A stretch of DNA of 64,000 bases from Diadophis punctatus similis (GCA_023053685.1 JALIGW010000002.1:170529430-170593429); one strand, 5' to 3'. Positions 1 to 11,600 are shown, counted from the first letter of the stretch. Notes: generated by a model from the letters alone, not told the origin. A program made the numbers and translations.

Positions 1-51
1 AGACTGCTTTGCTTATTTTTAGTATTTATATTTTAGTTTGACTTAACTTAA

Positions 52-664
52 GGTGACCAGACGTCCCGCTTTTGGCGGGACAGTCCCGCTTTTTAATAAT
101 TTGTCCCGCGTTCCGCGGTGTTTCGGAAAAGTTCCACTTTTTTAATTTGAATTTGCCCTGCACACCCCTCTGCCTCATGCCTCGCCTGCCTTCTCCTGCC
201 AGGCGGGGAGGGAGGGCAGTGAGAGGGACAGCGGCGGTCTTGCCTGTTTGTCGCCGCAGAGCTGAAGAAGCTGGTGGCGTTCGCGGCGCGGGGCTTCCCC
301 CGCCTGCTTTCCCCGGCCGCCGAGATGCCACCATTTGCGTTCTTTTGCCCTCTGTGCAAGCAGAACGCTTTGCGCATGCGCAGAGGGCAAAAGAATGCAA
401 ATGGCGGCGTCCCGGTGGGCGGGGAAAATGGGCGGGGGAAGCCCCGTGCTGCGAACGCCACCAGCTTCTTCAGCTCTGCGGCAACGAACAGGTAAGCCTG
501 CGCCGGTAGGAACCCACCCCTGGCTGCGATGAAGGGGGGAGGTGTTTGGGGGGGGGGTGCACAAAGCTGCAGGATAAGAGAGACGGACCCCTCCCGTCTT
601 GCTCCCCTAGAAACCCCCCCCCGTCAATGGTGTCCCACTTTACAAATATTAAAATCTGGTCACC
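52..664. mobile_element. Non-autonomous DNA transposon with GGTGACCAGA termini, TTAA/9-bp target duplication
   Basis: The ends are inverted: GGTGACCAGA on the left and TCTGGTCACC on the right. Both are flanked by the same 9 bp, TTAACTTAA (43-51 and 665-673). The immediate flank is TTAA on both sides, so either a TTAA-targeting transposase (piggyBac/Kolobok type) or a 9-bp-duplicating one is possible. The GC-rich interior holds a long imperfect inverted repeat (about 236-360 against 375-500) centred on TTTGCGCATGCGC. The overlapping open frames in the interior are side effects of base composition; there is no transposase. Superfamily is uncertain. Confidence 0.75.
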
Positions 665-673
665 TTAACTTAA

Positions 674-1188
674 TTAGTTTTGTCTCTCAATTTGGGCCTC
701 ATTATCATCTAACAGTTTAGGTCTGTGAAATAGCCCTTGGCCCATGATGTTTCATTTAGCATTCTTTCTGTACTCACCATTAATTATACTGCAGGCACCT
801 ACTGTATTTATTTGTTTACTTGTAACATTTGGGTACCACTTTACTCCAAAAGCTCTAAGTGGCATATAAATCTAAATGCAAGTGTTACATATTATGTTTA
901 TACCCCATAGTAATGAATTACAATTTGTAAAGTACACATTTCTTTCTCTCTATTGCCTAATACAAAGTTAAATTTATTCTAAGGAAGTGTTTGCTGCTAG
1001 ACTAAAAATCCTAGCTTGCATTTCAAGTTGTGACTTAAACAGGCTGTTTTGTGCAGCAGAAATATTACTGGATTATTGACTCCAGAATGTTAATGTTTTA
1101 TTTCAAACACAGCTGGTGAGACGTTTATCCACTGGAGAAAAATTTAGCAAACGTTCATTGAGACAAAGACCCATTGAAACAATAAATT
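674..1188. other. Unique intronic DNA, no feature recognised
   Basis: AT-rich sequence with no coding frame, RNA gene or repeat end that I recognise. Confidence 0.5.
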
Positions 1189-1624
1189 TAGTGGTGGGAT
1201 TCAAAATTGTTACTACCAGTTCTGTGGCTGTGGCTTGGTGGGCGTGGCTTATTGGGCACATGACTGGGTGGGCATGTGACTGGGTGGGCGTGCCATCGTG
1301 GGCGTGGCCAGGGATGTGTGAAGAGCAGCACTCCGCCTGCGAAAACAGGCCTGGTAGACCTCCCTAAGCCTCCTGGGAAGCAAAAATGGGCCTGGGAGCC
1401 TCCCTGAAGCCTCCTGGGAAGCAAAAATGGGCCACTGGGGGGGCACCACCCACCTGCCCCTCCACACCCCTGTGCCCCATTTTGGGCCTAAGAGGCCTCC
1501 CTACACTTACCTGGGAGCCAAAATGGAGCAAGTGGGGACTCCTGGAAGGGGCAGGACAGGAAGGGGTGGGGCTAGCCAGCAATTTAACTACCGGTTCGCC
1601 CGAACCGGCTGAATCCCACCACTG
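1189..1624. mobile_element. hAT-type non-autonomous element (GTGGTGGGATTC family)
   Basis: Terminal inverted repeats read TAGTGGTGGGATTCA on the left and TGAATCCCACCACTG on the right, so the left C of the canonical CAG has mutated to T. The flanking 8-bp duplication AATAAATT is perfect (1181-1188 and 1625-1632), as expected for hAT transposition. The interior carries GGGCGTGGC-type short repeats and duplicated TCCTGGGAAGCAAAAATGGG segments. There is no transposase frame, so it must have been mobilised in trans. Confidence 0.88.
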
Positions 1625-1769
1625 AATAAATTTTGAAATAGGAAGTGGAAGGTGTGTTGGATATGTTCACCGCCTTGAGTTCTTTGTAAAAATAATAAAT
1701 GCTGGATGTAAATAAATATGAAAACCAGTCTTAACCTTGGTAGTGAAACATAGTGCCCAATGAGTTGAG

Positions 1770-1998
1770 CAGCAATGGCAATAGCACTTAGACTTATATA
1801 CTGCTTCATTGTGCTTTACAGCCCACTCTAAGCGGTTTACAGAATCAGCATATTGCCCCCAAAAGTTTGGGTCCTCATTTTACCGACCTTGGAAGGATGG
1901 AAGGCTGAGTCAACTTTGAGCCAGTCAGAATCAAACTGCTGGCAGTCAGCAGAATTAACCTGCAATACTGCATTCTAACCACTGCACCACCACTCCTA
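1770..1998 (-). mobile_element. tRNA-derived SINE with L2-like tail (copy 1)
   Basis: On the - strand the right end is a tRNA-like head (GTGGTGCAGTGGTTAGAATG), followed by the GACTCAGCCTTCCATCC core. The left end is the tail with CCGCTTAGAGTGGGC and a TATATAAGTCTAAG motif, then a (TTGC)-rich end. Four other copies in the window share this layout. The head derives from a tRNA promoter; this is not a tRNA gene. Confidence 0.8.
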
Positions 1999-2241
1999 CT
2001 TAAGAAGTTGCAACTTTGGTAAAACTGTGCCACTCTATGTCACCTTGACAGTTCTAAGGATTCTCTCTCTCGCCTCCAGAGCCTCCCAAGAGCTTTGGGA
2101 AGGCCATGGAAAACATGTTAGGAGAAGCCTAAGGGCATCTGCTGACATTTTTTGAAATATCATTTATTGGATTCAATCCTTTGGATTTTTTGCTGCTTTG
2201 TGACTTTTCAATAACACAAACATAACTTTGAAGGTCTATGG

Positions 2242-2770
2242 AGATTCTCAGTCATCTAGGTCACGGTTGTCCCAAAGGTGCTTTTTCAAGAGCAATTAGA
2301 TTTTCTGATTTTTCTTTGAAATGATTTGGCTTCTCATCCAAGAAGCTTCTTCAGCTCTGACTGGATGGTGGGGAATGGAAGGATTTGTACTTCTTGCAGA
2401 CAGCTGGTCATTTGCATTCTTTTAGTGAGTCGTTCATAAATGCATGGCGCAACATAGGAGAACAAACCCATCAGGACTAGCTTCAGCAGTCCATCTGCAT
2501 TTAAAAGAAAAAGGCCACTCTTTTGAAAAGAGCAAAGTCCACATTTTGGACAGAGAGTACTGCTGGTTTGAAAGAGGGGTCAAAGAGGCCATCTATGTCA
2601 AAGTTGAACAGCCCTTTCTCAACAGAGGGAGGGATATGACCTCAACAGTTCCAAGAAGGCACCACACCCATTTGCACCACTCAGGTGATCCTGACCACAC
2701 AGATAAACCTCCAGGTGGCCTTAACAACTCGCTATAATAATGTAAATTACCAGCTGTCTGCAAGGAGTAT
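2242..2770 (+). pseudogene. Penelope-like element fragment (C-terminal endonuclease part)
   Basis: A 97-codon frame at 2444-2737 contains HILDREYCWFERGVKEAIYV followed by KVEQPFLNRG. From memory this matches the conserved end of the GIY-YIG endonuclease region of Penelope-like retroelements. The leading segment (GATTCTCAGTCATCTAGG, then CCCAAAGGTGCTTTTTCAA) is the terminal motif found alone at three other places in the window. No reverse transcriptase is present and the coding part is decayed beyond the motif, so this is a dead truncated copy. Confidence 0.65.
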
Positions 2771-2778
2771 TAAATCCA

Positions 2779-3110
2779 TTGGTGGGTTCCTACTGGTGCT
2801 GTCCCGTGTGTAGCTCCGGTAGGAAGCGGCTGATTGCGCAATTTGCGCATGACCGCTCCAGTGCCATCTTTGCTGGTCTGTCGCGTGCGTCACCATCTTT
2901 TTTTTAGAATGTTTGGGCTTTTTTGCTTCTGCGCATGCGTGGAAGAAAAATCACACCAAAATCTCTCTCACGCGTGTCCCCTCGCAACATTTATGTGAGA
3001 TTTTGCTTCCACGCATGCACAGAAGCAAAATCGCGCAAGGGGGCACATGTGTGTAGCGAGCGCGCGAGCGCCCAAAATGTGGAGATGCGCTAAGTTCTAA
3101 GAGGTACTGT
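2779..3110. mobile_element. hAT-type element, GGTGGGTTCCTACTGG family, right end unclear
   Basis: The left end CATTGGTGGGTTCCTACTGG matches the termini of the elements at 11873 and 39345. The interior carries the GCGCATGCGT / GCATGCACAGAAGCAAAAT module of that family, inverted around about 2985. I found no clean right terminal repeat or target duplication, so this copy is probably truncated. Confidence 0.55.
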
Positions 3111-3119
3111 AGGTTAAAA

Positions 3120-5000
3120 TAAAATGACATCTACCTATGCTTGTTTATTTTGTTGTTCAAAATTTAGCCATAGTTATACTAGCGGTATATTGCAGATGAA
3201 GATTGGTGATCAACTTTTGTATTCCACCCACATTTGTGTAGCATTCGTGATTCTACTTTTTTCACACATATTTCTTTTTTTTATTTTTTTATTTGTCAAA
3301 CATGTACAGCATAGTAGTAGTTTGTATAAGCATAAGTAAAAAGTAATGATAAAAGAGGACAATAGGACAGTAGGACAGGGACGGTAGGCACAGTGTTGCG
3401 CTTATGCACGCCCCTTACAGACCTCTTAGAAATGGGGAGAGGTCGATGGTAGACAGTCTAAGGTTAAAGTTTTTGGGGTTTGGGGAACCCCAAATTTCAC
3501 AAAAAAAAATTCAGAAAAAAAAAACCCCAAACACCATTTCACAAAAAGAACAGAGATTGGAGTGCTGTGTATGCCATGCTGAGCTCCTGAATGAAAGGTG
3601 GGATATAAATCAAATCAATAATGCTTTATCCTTAATCATTTTTGTTTTTTTCAATGAACTTTCACTCCATGAGACTAAACCATCTTCATTCAGATCTGCA
3701 TTGCAAACACCTAAGAGAACTCTTTCCCCCCATTTATTTATTTATGCTCTTTGCTCTCTTACATTTCAATTTACATTCCTTCAAATATTGTAGTCAGCCC
3801 CACATGGGTCCATATTTATCTCTACTGTCAATCATCATTTTGGTCAATTTAAATTTAAAATTGAATTTAAAATTTAAAATTACTTATCAATTAATTGGGC
3901 CTTTCTTTCAAATAATGTGTAGTAGCAACTAGGATTGGCAAGCAACACATGAAAAATTCTGCCTTTAAATCTGTAGTTGACACTGGTGGAGCCTTCTGGT
4001 AATGTAATCCCACATGGGTACAAATCCATTCAAGGCAAATCCATTCTTGAAGAGAGAGGAGAGGCAAGTCCTTACAAAGGCTATGTAAATACCAGAAGAA
4101 GAGCAATAGTCTAACTTATGGAGATATAGTAAATGTAATCTCACTCTATGCAATTCATTAAACATGAGATAAAAATTAAATATTTTTGTAATGGCAAAAA
4201 ACCTAATCTTGTTTAAATCAAAGAAAACATCAAAACAGAAATAAAAATATAACAGAGTTAGAAGGAAAAATAAACCGAATAAACAATCAGGGGGGGAAAA
4301 GAAATTAAATAAAAATTTAGGAATATACACACACGCCAAATTGTTTTGAAACACCTATTTTTAGTGAATTATGCAAATGGCTGTAAACCTAATGAGCAAA
4401 TGATAGTTAATGTGATCACTAGTTTTGAATGAATATCCACTTAATGGTAGGATTTTTCAAACAACTTTTCTGTGTGCTTTTTGATTAAAGCAATTTCTTT
4501 CATTGTTATATGCTAGTCATCTTGATAAACGATGCACTTAATTTTTCAGTGTTTTGTGATGCCAAGCCTATCAGTTCGATTTCTTATTATGTTTCGACTA
4601 GAATATGCTAGGAAATATGGACCATAAACTAGCAGGATTTCATTAGTGAAGAACTATTGGCTGATTTTCCTGATTTCTTCATAAGGACTGACTAACTGGA
4701 TATTTTCCTCAAAGATGGTAATATGTACCAATTTGTTCACAACACTGACAATATCATGTAGAACGGTTACAATATCAAGTTCCACACTTGGAAAAAAAGG
4801 ACAGAGAGAACTATACCAGGTTTTTTATCCTTCCTTACTCTCTGTCTGCAATGCAGTTGACCTGGCTGGAATTTTTGCAAGTGAGGAAAGTACTGTCGGA
4901 GAGAATGACAGCTCAGCTGAAGTGGTTTCCTTATCTTCTTTGGGCTGAGGAGCAGGCGGTGGCATTTGCTTAGCATGGCTGGAGCTAAGAGCAAGCCATA
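3120..5000. other. Intronic DNA, mostly unrecognised; possible decayed retroelement tail at 3270-3520
   Basis: Around 3270-3520 a T-rich run leads into GGACGGTAGGCACAGTG and CTTATGCACGCCCCTTACAG. It looks like a repeat family, probably a LINE 3' region on the - strand, but I cannot name it. The rest shows no exon, RNA gene or intact repeat boundary. Confidence 0.35.
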
Positions 5001-5003
5001 AAG

Positions 5004-5138
5004 CAGGGGTCACCAGACTTGGCAACTTTAAGACTTGTAAACTTCACCTTGTAAACTTGTAAACTTCACCATGCTGGCTGGGGAATTCTGGGAGTTGAAG
5101 TCCACAAGTCTTAAAGTTGCCAAGTTTGGAGACTCCTG
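5004..5138. mobile_element. Palindromic hAT MITE (AATTCTGGGAGTTGAAGTCC family), copy 1
   Basis: The ends CAGGGGTCACCAGACTTGGC and GCCAAGTTTGGAGACTCCTG are inverted. The interior has the GGGAATTCTGGGAGTTGAAG signature. The 8-bp flanks CCATAAAG and CTATAATG match at 6 of 8 positions. It belongs to the same family as the near-perfect copy at 24244. Confidence 0.8.
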
Positions 5139-5146
5139 CTATAATG

Positions 5147-5262
5147 CAATATTTCTCAACCATGGCCGCTTTAAAATGTGGGGACATCAACTCCCAGCGA
5201 AACTGGCTGGGGAATTCTGGGAGTTGAAGTCCACACATCATAAAGTGGTCAAGTTTGAGAAA
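5147..5262. mobile_element. Palindromic hAT MITE, TTTCTCAACC subfamily, copy 2
   Basis: The ends ATTTCTCAACCATGGC and GTCAAGTTTGAGAAACAT are inverted, and the interior repeats GGGAATTCTGGGAGTTGAAG. It starts directly beside the right-hand target duplication of the neighbouring MITE, so the two sit back to back. Its own target duplication is not clear. Confidence 0.65.
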
Positions 5263-5599
5263 CATTCCCATAAGATTTTCTTTGTGCTATGTCATGTAAA
5301 GTTATGAGCAGCAGGGCGGAAGTGGTTCCAGTTATCTTCTTCTGGTTTGTGGATTATCCATTCTGCTTTATAGTCTGGCATCCCATGGTAATCCCTCATT
5401 CAAATACTAACCACTCGTACACATATGAATGACTGTAGGTTACATATAAAAATATGTTCATGAACAACTATTCATCAAATATAAACAAAATAAAATGCTA
5501 TTGATCAAAAGGATTTCATTAGCACCAGTGTTGCCTGGTTATGTTTGAGTGGTTTTTGTTGTTTGTTCAATTTCCCTTGAATATAACTTTATCATTGGT

Positions 5600-5890
5600 A
5601 ATTTAATTTGTTTGTTTGTTTGTCAAATTTGTATGGCTGCCTATCTCACAAGAAGTGGTTCTGGGTGGCGAACAATGCTAAACACAACAATTAATATCCA
5701 ATCCCTATAATATATAACAATACTTATTAAAATTGAAATATATTAAAAAGAGATATAAACCACAAGTGTGCAGAAAGTGAATATATCAGTTGTGGAGCCC
5801 TCTTAAGATATTATAGATCCCCTGGAGCTCCTAAGCCTGTTGACATAACCAGATCTTAAGCGACTTCCAGAAATTCATGTACCGTAGATA
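5600..5890 (-). mobile_element. L2-type LINE 3'-end fragment
   Basis: TGGCTGCCTATCTCACAAGAAG followed by GGTGGCGAACAATGCTAAA resembles the 'gactcagggcggcttacaaa' tail segment seen at 34890 and 55300. The stretch near 5860 (CTTAAGCGACTTCCAGAAAT) fits the same 3' region. It is old and diverged, with no coding content. Confidence 0.45.
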
Positions 5891-6659
5891 TCTTGCCAAC
5901 AATACAGAAGTGGTTGGGCATTTCCTCTTTAAGCTGTTTTCCCCCCCATCTAGTTAAGAGGCCCGGAATGATGCTTTTAGAAATCAGCTAAGATCACCCA
6001 GCTGTTAGCTTCTAACTGGGTGCTGTTGGTTGTGCCAGGTGACATCCTCCAGGATACTAAAATACAGGAAATCTCATGGGGGAAGGGTGTCTTGAAGACT
6101 GCTGATTTTCTGTATTAAAGAAATGTCAGAATTTTATCTGAAACTAATAAACTGTTCTTTGGCTTGTAAGGTTTAGCTTTTTTTTCGTTATGGGCAATAG
6201 GATGCATTGAATGAAATTGAATATATTTGCCCAAACAATCTACTCTTACCAGTTATTGTTAAGGCTTTGTTATTTTTCCTGCATTAGACTACCACAGCAG
6301 CCTTTCTGGAAGCATTTAAGTTGTTTACCTTAAACTTCGTGCATAAATCTCAGAACTTCAAGAGTATGTTTGGCATCCATACAGTTTTTTTTAAAGTGGG
6401 GTCTCAAAGTCTGTCATAACAAACTGCATGCCCCATTTCGGAGAAACACAAGTTTTAAGTTAAGGCAAAACAGCAGCTGAGGCAAAACAACAATACCGTT
6501 GGTTGGAAATGTTCACTTGCATCCCATATATGGGATGAGGCAATTAACTAAAAAGATGTGACACAACAAAATGAGCTTCTAGAATCTCTTTCAAATTTAC
6601 TGATTTACTGAGATTCAATTTACTGTGGCAGCAAACAATTATTTCTTTTTAGACAAAAA

Positions 6660-6790
6660 AGTAACCCAAAGGTGCTTTTTCAAAAGGCAATTGGACTTTG
6701 TTTTTCCTAGGAAAAATTCAGTTGCCTTTTGAAAAAGCACTTTTGGGACAACCATGACCTGGTGACTGAGAATCTCTATAGGTGCAAAAA
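6660..6790. mobile_element. Penelope-type terminal fragment, palindromic
   Basis: CCCAAAGGTGCTTTTTCAAA and TTTGAAAAAGCACTTTTGGG form an inverted repeat around a short spacer. They are followed by ACCATGACCTGG and GACTGAGAATCTC, the same motif that leads the Penelope fragment at 2242. Confidence 0.55.
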
Positions 6791-6819
6791 AGTTAAATTT
6801 TTCATTTCCTTTCTGTATT

Positions 6820-7050
6820 AGCAATAGCAATAGCAATAACACTTAGACTTATATACCGCTACATAGTGCTTTACAGCGCTCTCTAAGCGGTTTACAGAGT
6901 TCAGTATATTGCCCCCAACAATCTGGGTCCTTCTTTTACCAACCTCAGAAGGATGGAAGGCTGAGTCAACCTTGAGCCGGTGAGATTTGAACAGCTGAAC
7001 TGCAGCTAGCAGTCAGCTGAAGTAGCCTGCAGTGTTGCACTCTGATTATT
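6820..7050 (-). mobile_element. tRNA-derived SINE with L2-like tail (copy 2)
   Basis: It begins with AGCAATAGCAATAGCAATAA and ACTTAGACTTATATACCGCT, then TCTAAGCGGTTTACAGAG, AGGATGGAAGGCTGAGTCAA and CAGCTAGCAGTCAGCTGAAG. The tRNA-like head at the right end is degraded (CACTCTGATTATTA). Confidence 0.8.
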
Positions 7051-7512
7051 AGGGCAGAAAACATAGTAGTGGTGGAATACACACAGAATGTTCTGTTCCC
7101 AACCTATTTAAATAGCATGAACGCAAAACTCATGTGCCCAATATATCTTGCAGAATACCTGACAGTCAGAAAAAAGGAGTATTAGGCTAGATGGGAAAAC
7201 TGCCTCTAGCATATTTGTGCGTCTTTTTACAAGATGAAAATAAGCAAGCCCAGAAATTTCCATTTGGAATGAAACATTTTCACTGAAATGAAATGAAATG
7301 AATAGGCAGACAGCATGCAGGCAACACTAGGCAATGCTTTCACAGAACACTGCAATTTATGACTGCATCACTTAGTGACAGAAATTTCCAGTCCCAATTA
7401 CCATTGTTAAACAAGGACTACCTGTTCCGCATGAAAGCAAATATACATGTCCCAGGATAATGTTGCAGGATCCAGTCTGGATCGTTCACTGGGACTCGGG
7501 CTGGAACCTATC

Positions 7513-7728
7513 TGTTATGTATTCAGACTAAACTGTTTACTCCAAGGTCCGCTGTTCTGAGCGGGAAAATGGAGACCGCTGATTGGTTGAACCAACTGAC
7601 AGCCCTGTATAAAAGGGAGAGCTGTCAGCTTGGTTCCTTTGCTGGATCTTACTGTTATACAATAACGAGCTGTTAGTTAAACCACTGTCTCCAGCCTCTT
7701 CACTACCAGGACTCAACACTATCTCTCT
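7513..7728 (+). mobile_element. Solo LTR with 5-bp target duplication CTATC
   Basis: The unit begins TGTTATG and ends CTCAACA. It is flanked on both sides by CTATC (7508-7512 and 7729-7733). Inside are a CCAAT-like GATTGGTTGA, then TATAAAAGGGAGAG about 25 bases on, the normal order of an LTR promoter reading rightwards. No internal region is present, so this is the residue of recombination between two LTRs. Its sequence is unlike the copia LTR at 43265, so it comes from another family; class (Gypsy, ERV or copia) is not determinable. Confidence 0.75.
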
Positions 7729-7733
7729 ACTGG

Positions 7734-8912
7734 AATGTACATTCCGATAGAGAGAAGCTCCCTGCAGATGGACCCTCTAGCACGAGTCCAAAAGCTCGGA
7801 AGACTCAACCTCTGGTCCTGGTGACCGACCCGGATTGGATCTTGCACTTGCACCTGTTCCCTTCCTACTCATGCTAAACTCACGGACCCAGTTAAACTCA
7901 TGGACATTGGGAACCCAAATGAATAGGACCCTGTTTTTTACCCTATTGGAAGTTTTCCTATGATCAGTTGAACATTTGAAAAAAGGCCGCTCTAACCAGT
8001 TAGATTTTGCTACAGTTAAAGAAAAACAAGTATTTTTACAAAATTCCTGTTCAGTAAGATTCTTTGCATGCTTATTATTACCCAGCATCTTTGTAAATAG
8101 GCCTCAAAACTTGGCTTCTGGCCCAGAACTTGGCTCCTAGCAATGTTCAGCAATGAAAGCCGAAAGTCAGAAGAAGATGCACCTTGAATCCCGTAGATCG
8201 GTTTTTCTGAACTTTACTGACATATCAAATTTCATTTTCAATCATTCTCAGCCAAAACATATCTTTAATTGGGGAATGGTTGTTTGAACTTTATTTTTCC
8301 ACCACAATCAAATAGTCATATTGTAAGGAATATATTTTATTATTATTTGGTGTACAACCAATGACAAACTAAATACTTACAGCTTATTAGGAAAATGTTT
8401 AACTTTTATATTTAAATTAGGGGAAGCCACAGGCTCTTGGCAAGAGACCTCTGAAGCCCTTCAACTGCAAAAATTTTGTATCACTGATGAACCAGATAAA
8501 TCCCATCTCCATGGGCCATAGCCTGTCTGAATATTGCATCACTACTGAAATGGCTTGGAGATGTAGGCTGAGAAATCTGACTTGATCATTTCAGCTTGTG
8601 GTTGATAGTTTTGGAAATAAAGTTGCATATCTCATCACGTATACCCATAAAATATGTTAATGCAACTCTTTTGGATATGTTTTAATTCCTAGGGAATTAA
8701 ATGGCAAAGCGTCAAGATTTAGAATTAAGATAAGATAATCAACTTTAATCTGAGCTCCTGCCTGAGGAGGTAATATGTTAGCTGTGCAGTCTGTCTTCTT
8801 TTAATGATATTTTATTTAATACTTAATTAGGATTGTTCATGCACAACAAAGATGCATGAACATATTTTTTTGGTGTTTTCTTTTGGTGGGTGGATATACA
8901 ATATTTCGGGAC
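7734..8912. other. Intronic DNA, no feature recognised
   Basis: No exon, RNA gene or repeat boundary is visible. Short open frames have no recognisable content. Confidence 0.5.
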
Positions 8913-8920
8913 TGTCCACA

Positions 8921-9368
8921 CAGGGGTGAAATTCAGCAGGTTCTGACAGGTTCTGGAGAACCGGTAGCGGAAATTTTGAGTAGTTCGGAGAACCAGCAAA
9001 CACCACCTCTGGCTGGCCCCAGAGTGGGTGGGAATGGAGATTTTGCAATATCTTTCCCCCAGGAGTGGGGAGTCAATGTGGATTTTGCAGTATCCTTCCC
9101 CTGGAGTGGGGCGGGAATGGAGATTTTGCAGTATCCTTCCCCTGAAGTGGGGCGGGAATGGAGAGTTTGCAGTATCCTTCCCCTGGAGTGGGGTGGGAAT
9201 GGAGAATTTGCAGTATCCTTCCCCTGGAGTGGGGCGGGAATGGAGAGTTTGCAGTATCCTTCCCCTGGAGTGGGGTGGGAATGGAGAATTTGCAGTATCC
9301 TTCCCCTGCCACACCTACCAAGCCATGCCCACAGAACCGATAGGGAAACATTTTGAATTTCACCCCTG
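8921..9368. mobile_element. hAT-type element carrying a 41-bp tandem array
   Basis: Terminal repeats CAGGGGTGAAATTC and GAATTTCACCCCTG are flanked by a perfect 8-bp duplication TGTCCACA (8913-8920 and 9369-9376). Most of the interior is a tandem array. There is no transposase. The several open frames here arise because 41 bp is not a multiple of 3, so all frames repeat the same peptides. Confidence 0.92.
9030..9308. repeat. 41-bp tandem repeat inside hAT element, about 6.5 copies
   Basis: Each unit contains GGAGTGGGG, GGGAATGGAGA, TTTGCAGTATCC and TTCCCCT. The last units alternate between GCGGG/GGAGAG and GTGGG/GGAGAA variants, giving an 82-bp higher-order period. The first two units are more diverged. 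Confidence 0.88.
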
Positions 9369-9725
9369 TGTCCACAGTAGCCCTTTGGGTTGTAATTTTC
9401 ACTTGGCTTTCTTCTATAGTTGCAGTCACATGAACCCACAAACACCATTAAATTCTTTTCAGGAAAATACTGTTTGGTTTTATTTCATTTCCTTTAGTCT
9501 GATGCACTTGGACTGATCTGCAGATTTTTGTGTGCTGTGTGCAAAGTTCTCTATGTACATTCTTCCTATTCTGTTATATTTAGGAAAATTTTGACAAATA
9601 CCGGTAAGGACCTACATCCTAGACCTAAATGTATAACTGTAGTTCAGATCAATAGTGACAATTCAGTGCTGAATGCAAGTCCAGACAAGTGGGAACCATG
9701 AGTGCTAGATATGATGACCTCAGAG

Positions 9726-10569
9726 CAGTGATGGCCATACCATGCGCCAATTTTTTCACAGACGAGTTCAGATGCGCCATACAACTCAAGCACATTTTTT
9801 ACCTTCTTACTTTCACATTTGGGGTTGTAAAATAGGGATAGGGGTAGGATCTGCTTTGCTTAAGGGAGGAAAAGGAATAACTCAATCATGTAATTCAATT
9901 AATTAATTGATTAATTTCAAAAGACGCATGTTTATTGGACTAAACTAAACTAAAAAAAGGTGAAAAAGAACAAATAGATCACAAGTACGTACGTCGTATC
10001 ACACAGAATATCAATTATGTGGAATTTGAATTCTATGTTCGCGTCAAGAAAAAGTAGTGGCGCTCTTCTTTGACAAACGTAATATATATTTAATCTTGAA
10101 TCTGTCTTTCAATCACTCTCAATACAAAAACCACACTAGTACACTCAATAAAACACTGCTTCAAACTCCACGCCACAATGGCTCACTCAGAACTGACTGA
10201 CCATATCGAACGCTCGGCGCTCATTCGCACGTGACTTCAAACACATGATGTGTTGCTAGTGCATGGTGTTTGCGATCATTTAAGCAGGAACGCGCAATGG
10301 CAACACCGATAAAAATATCCGTACGTTTGTAAACCTGCCTAAAGTAACATCTCATAAGTTCCATTCTAAGTTTCAGACACTGAGAAATTGAACATTACCG
10401 AAGGCTGTACGAATTGAATTGAGATCACTTTGGTGTTGAAAATATTAAGATGGATTCAGTTATGACACCTATTTTTTTTTAAAAAAAGTAGGCACAAGGA
10501 TGCAATGTGCCACTTGTAATCATCCAATGCACCACATTTGGCGCATGCGCCACGGTTTGGCCACCTCTT
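9726..10569. mobile_element. hAT-type element, CAGTGATGGCC family, 844 bp
   Basis: The left end CAGTGATGGCC and the right end GGCCACCTCTT are imperfect inverted repeats; subterminal ATGCGCCA / GCGCATGCGCCA extends the symmetry. The flanks CCTCAGAG and CCTTAGAG match at 7 of 8 positions. The interior is AT-rich with no transposase frame. Confidence 0.75.
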
Positions 10570-10577
10570 CCTTAGAG

Positions 10578-11600
10578 GAAAAGCTGCCCATATTATGCAC
10601 CTTAGACCTATATATGTTTTGCTGGGGTGGAGAAATTCTTTATATATATATATAGGAATGTACTTACTATTTTCTCCTTACAAACTACTCATGGCATCCA
10701 ACAGAACACATGAAATCTCATGAATAAAAAGAAATATACAAAGGGAACACATGCCATGGAATCTAGTTTATGCACCTACAGAACACGCTCCCATCATCTG
10801 TATGTTCAATACATGTGAGAAGACCCATTATGCATAAATCATGTTTTCCATGAACTGTATGATGACTCATAACTTGATTAAATTATTCTGACCAGATATA
10901 ACATTAAAATATATTCAGATTGTTCTTAAGAAAGTTCTGGCTACATAGCAAAGCAGATAAATCTAAATAATTATTGAAGCAATAGTTTGTTATCCAGAAT
11001 TTTCATTACTTCCTGCTTTGTTTGTCTTGTTCAAATGATTGATGAGTCTGGAATTATACCCATAGGATTCAGACTTGCTTGAGCTCATCCATGTCTGGTT
11101 GGCTGAAGGAGAACTGCCCATGTAATCATAAAAATGTCCTGATAGGTGAGAAATCTATGCCTGAACCAATGGAATTGTAACATTTAGTTGATGCAATATA
11201 TTCAGTATATATCAGTTGCTGAAAAACAACAGCAAGCAAAAACAAGATTACACTCAAACCTTTCTGCAAGGTTTCCCCAGAGATGTCTGGTTATCTCATA
11301 AGGAGCATCAGACCATTTTGGAAAGTGATAGAATAGTTGGGAGCAGATTCCAACTGGAAGAGGATACTTAACTGAGAGCCTTCTGATGATCATCCTTAGC
11401 ATAGGTTTCTGAAGGCCACCACCATTGTTAATTTCCCACATCTGCAGTGGAGATGTGGGAAATTAAAATAAGAGGCAGATATGCCTTTGTGGTGCTGTTG
11501 AAAATACCATACCAGGGAAAAATATTATTTTTATGGGCCCTTGCCAGGTTATTGGCTGTAACTGCTACCAACATGCACATATACAATACATCTGATCCAA
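10578..11600. other. Intronic DNA, no feature recognised
   Basis: Apart from a short (TA)n at about 10639, nothing supports a gene or repeat call. Confidence 0.5.

Noticed and set aside
9030..9308. Regularly spaced repeats resembling a CRISPR array
   Set aside because: The 41-bp units are head to tail with no unique spacers, and the context is vertebrate.
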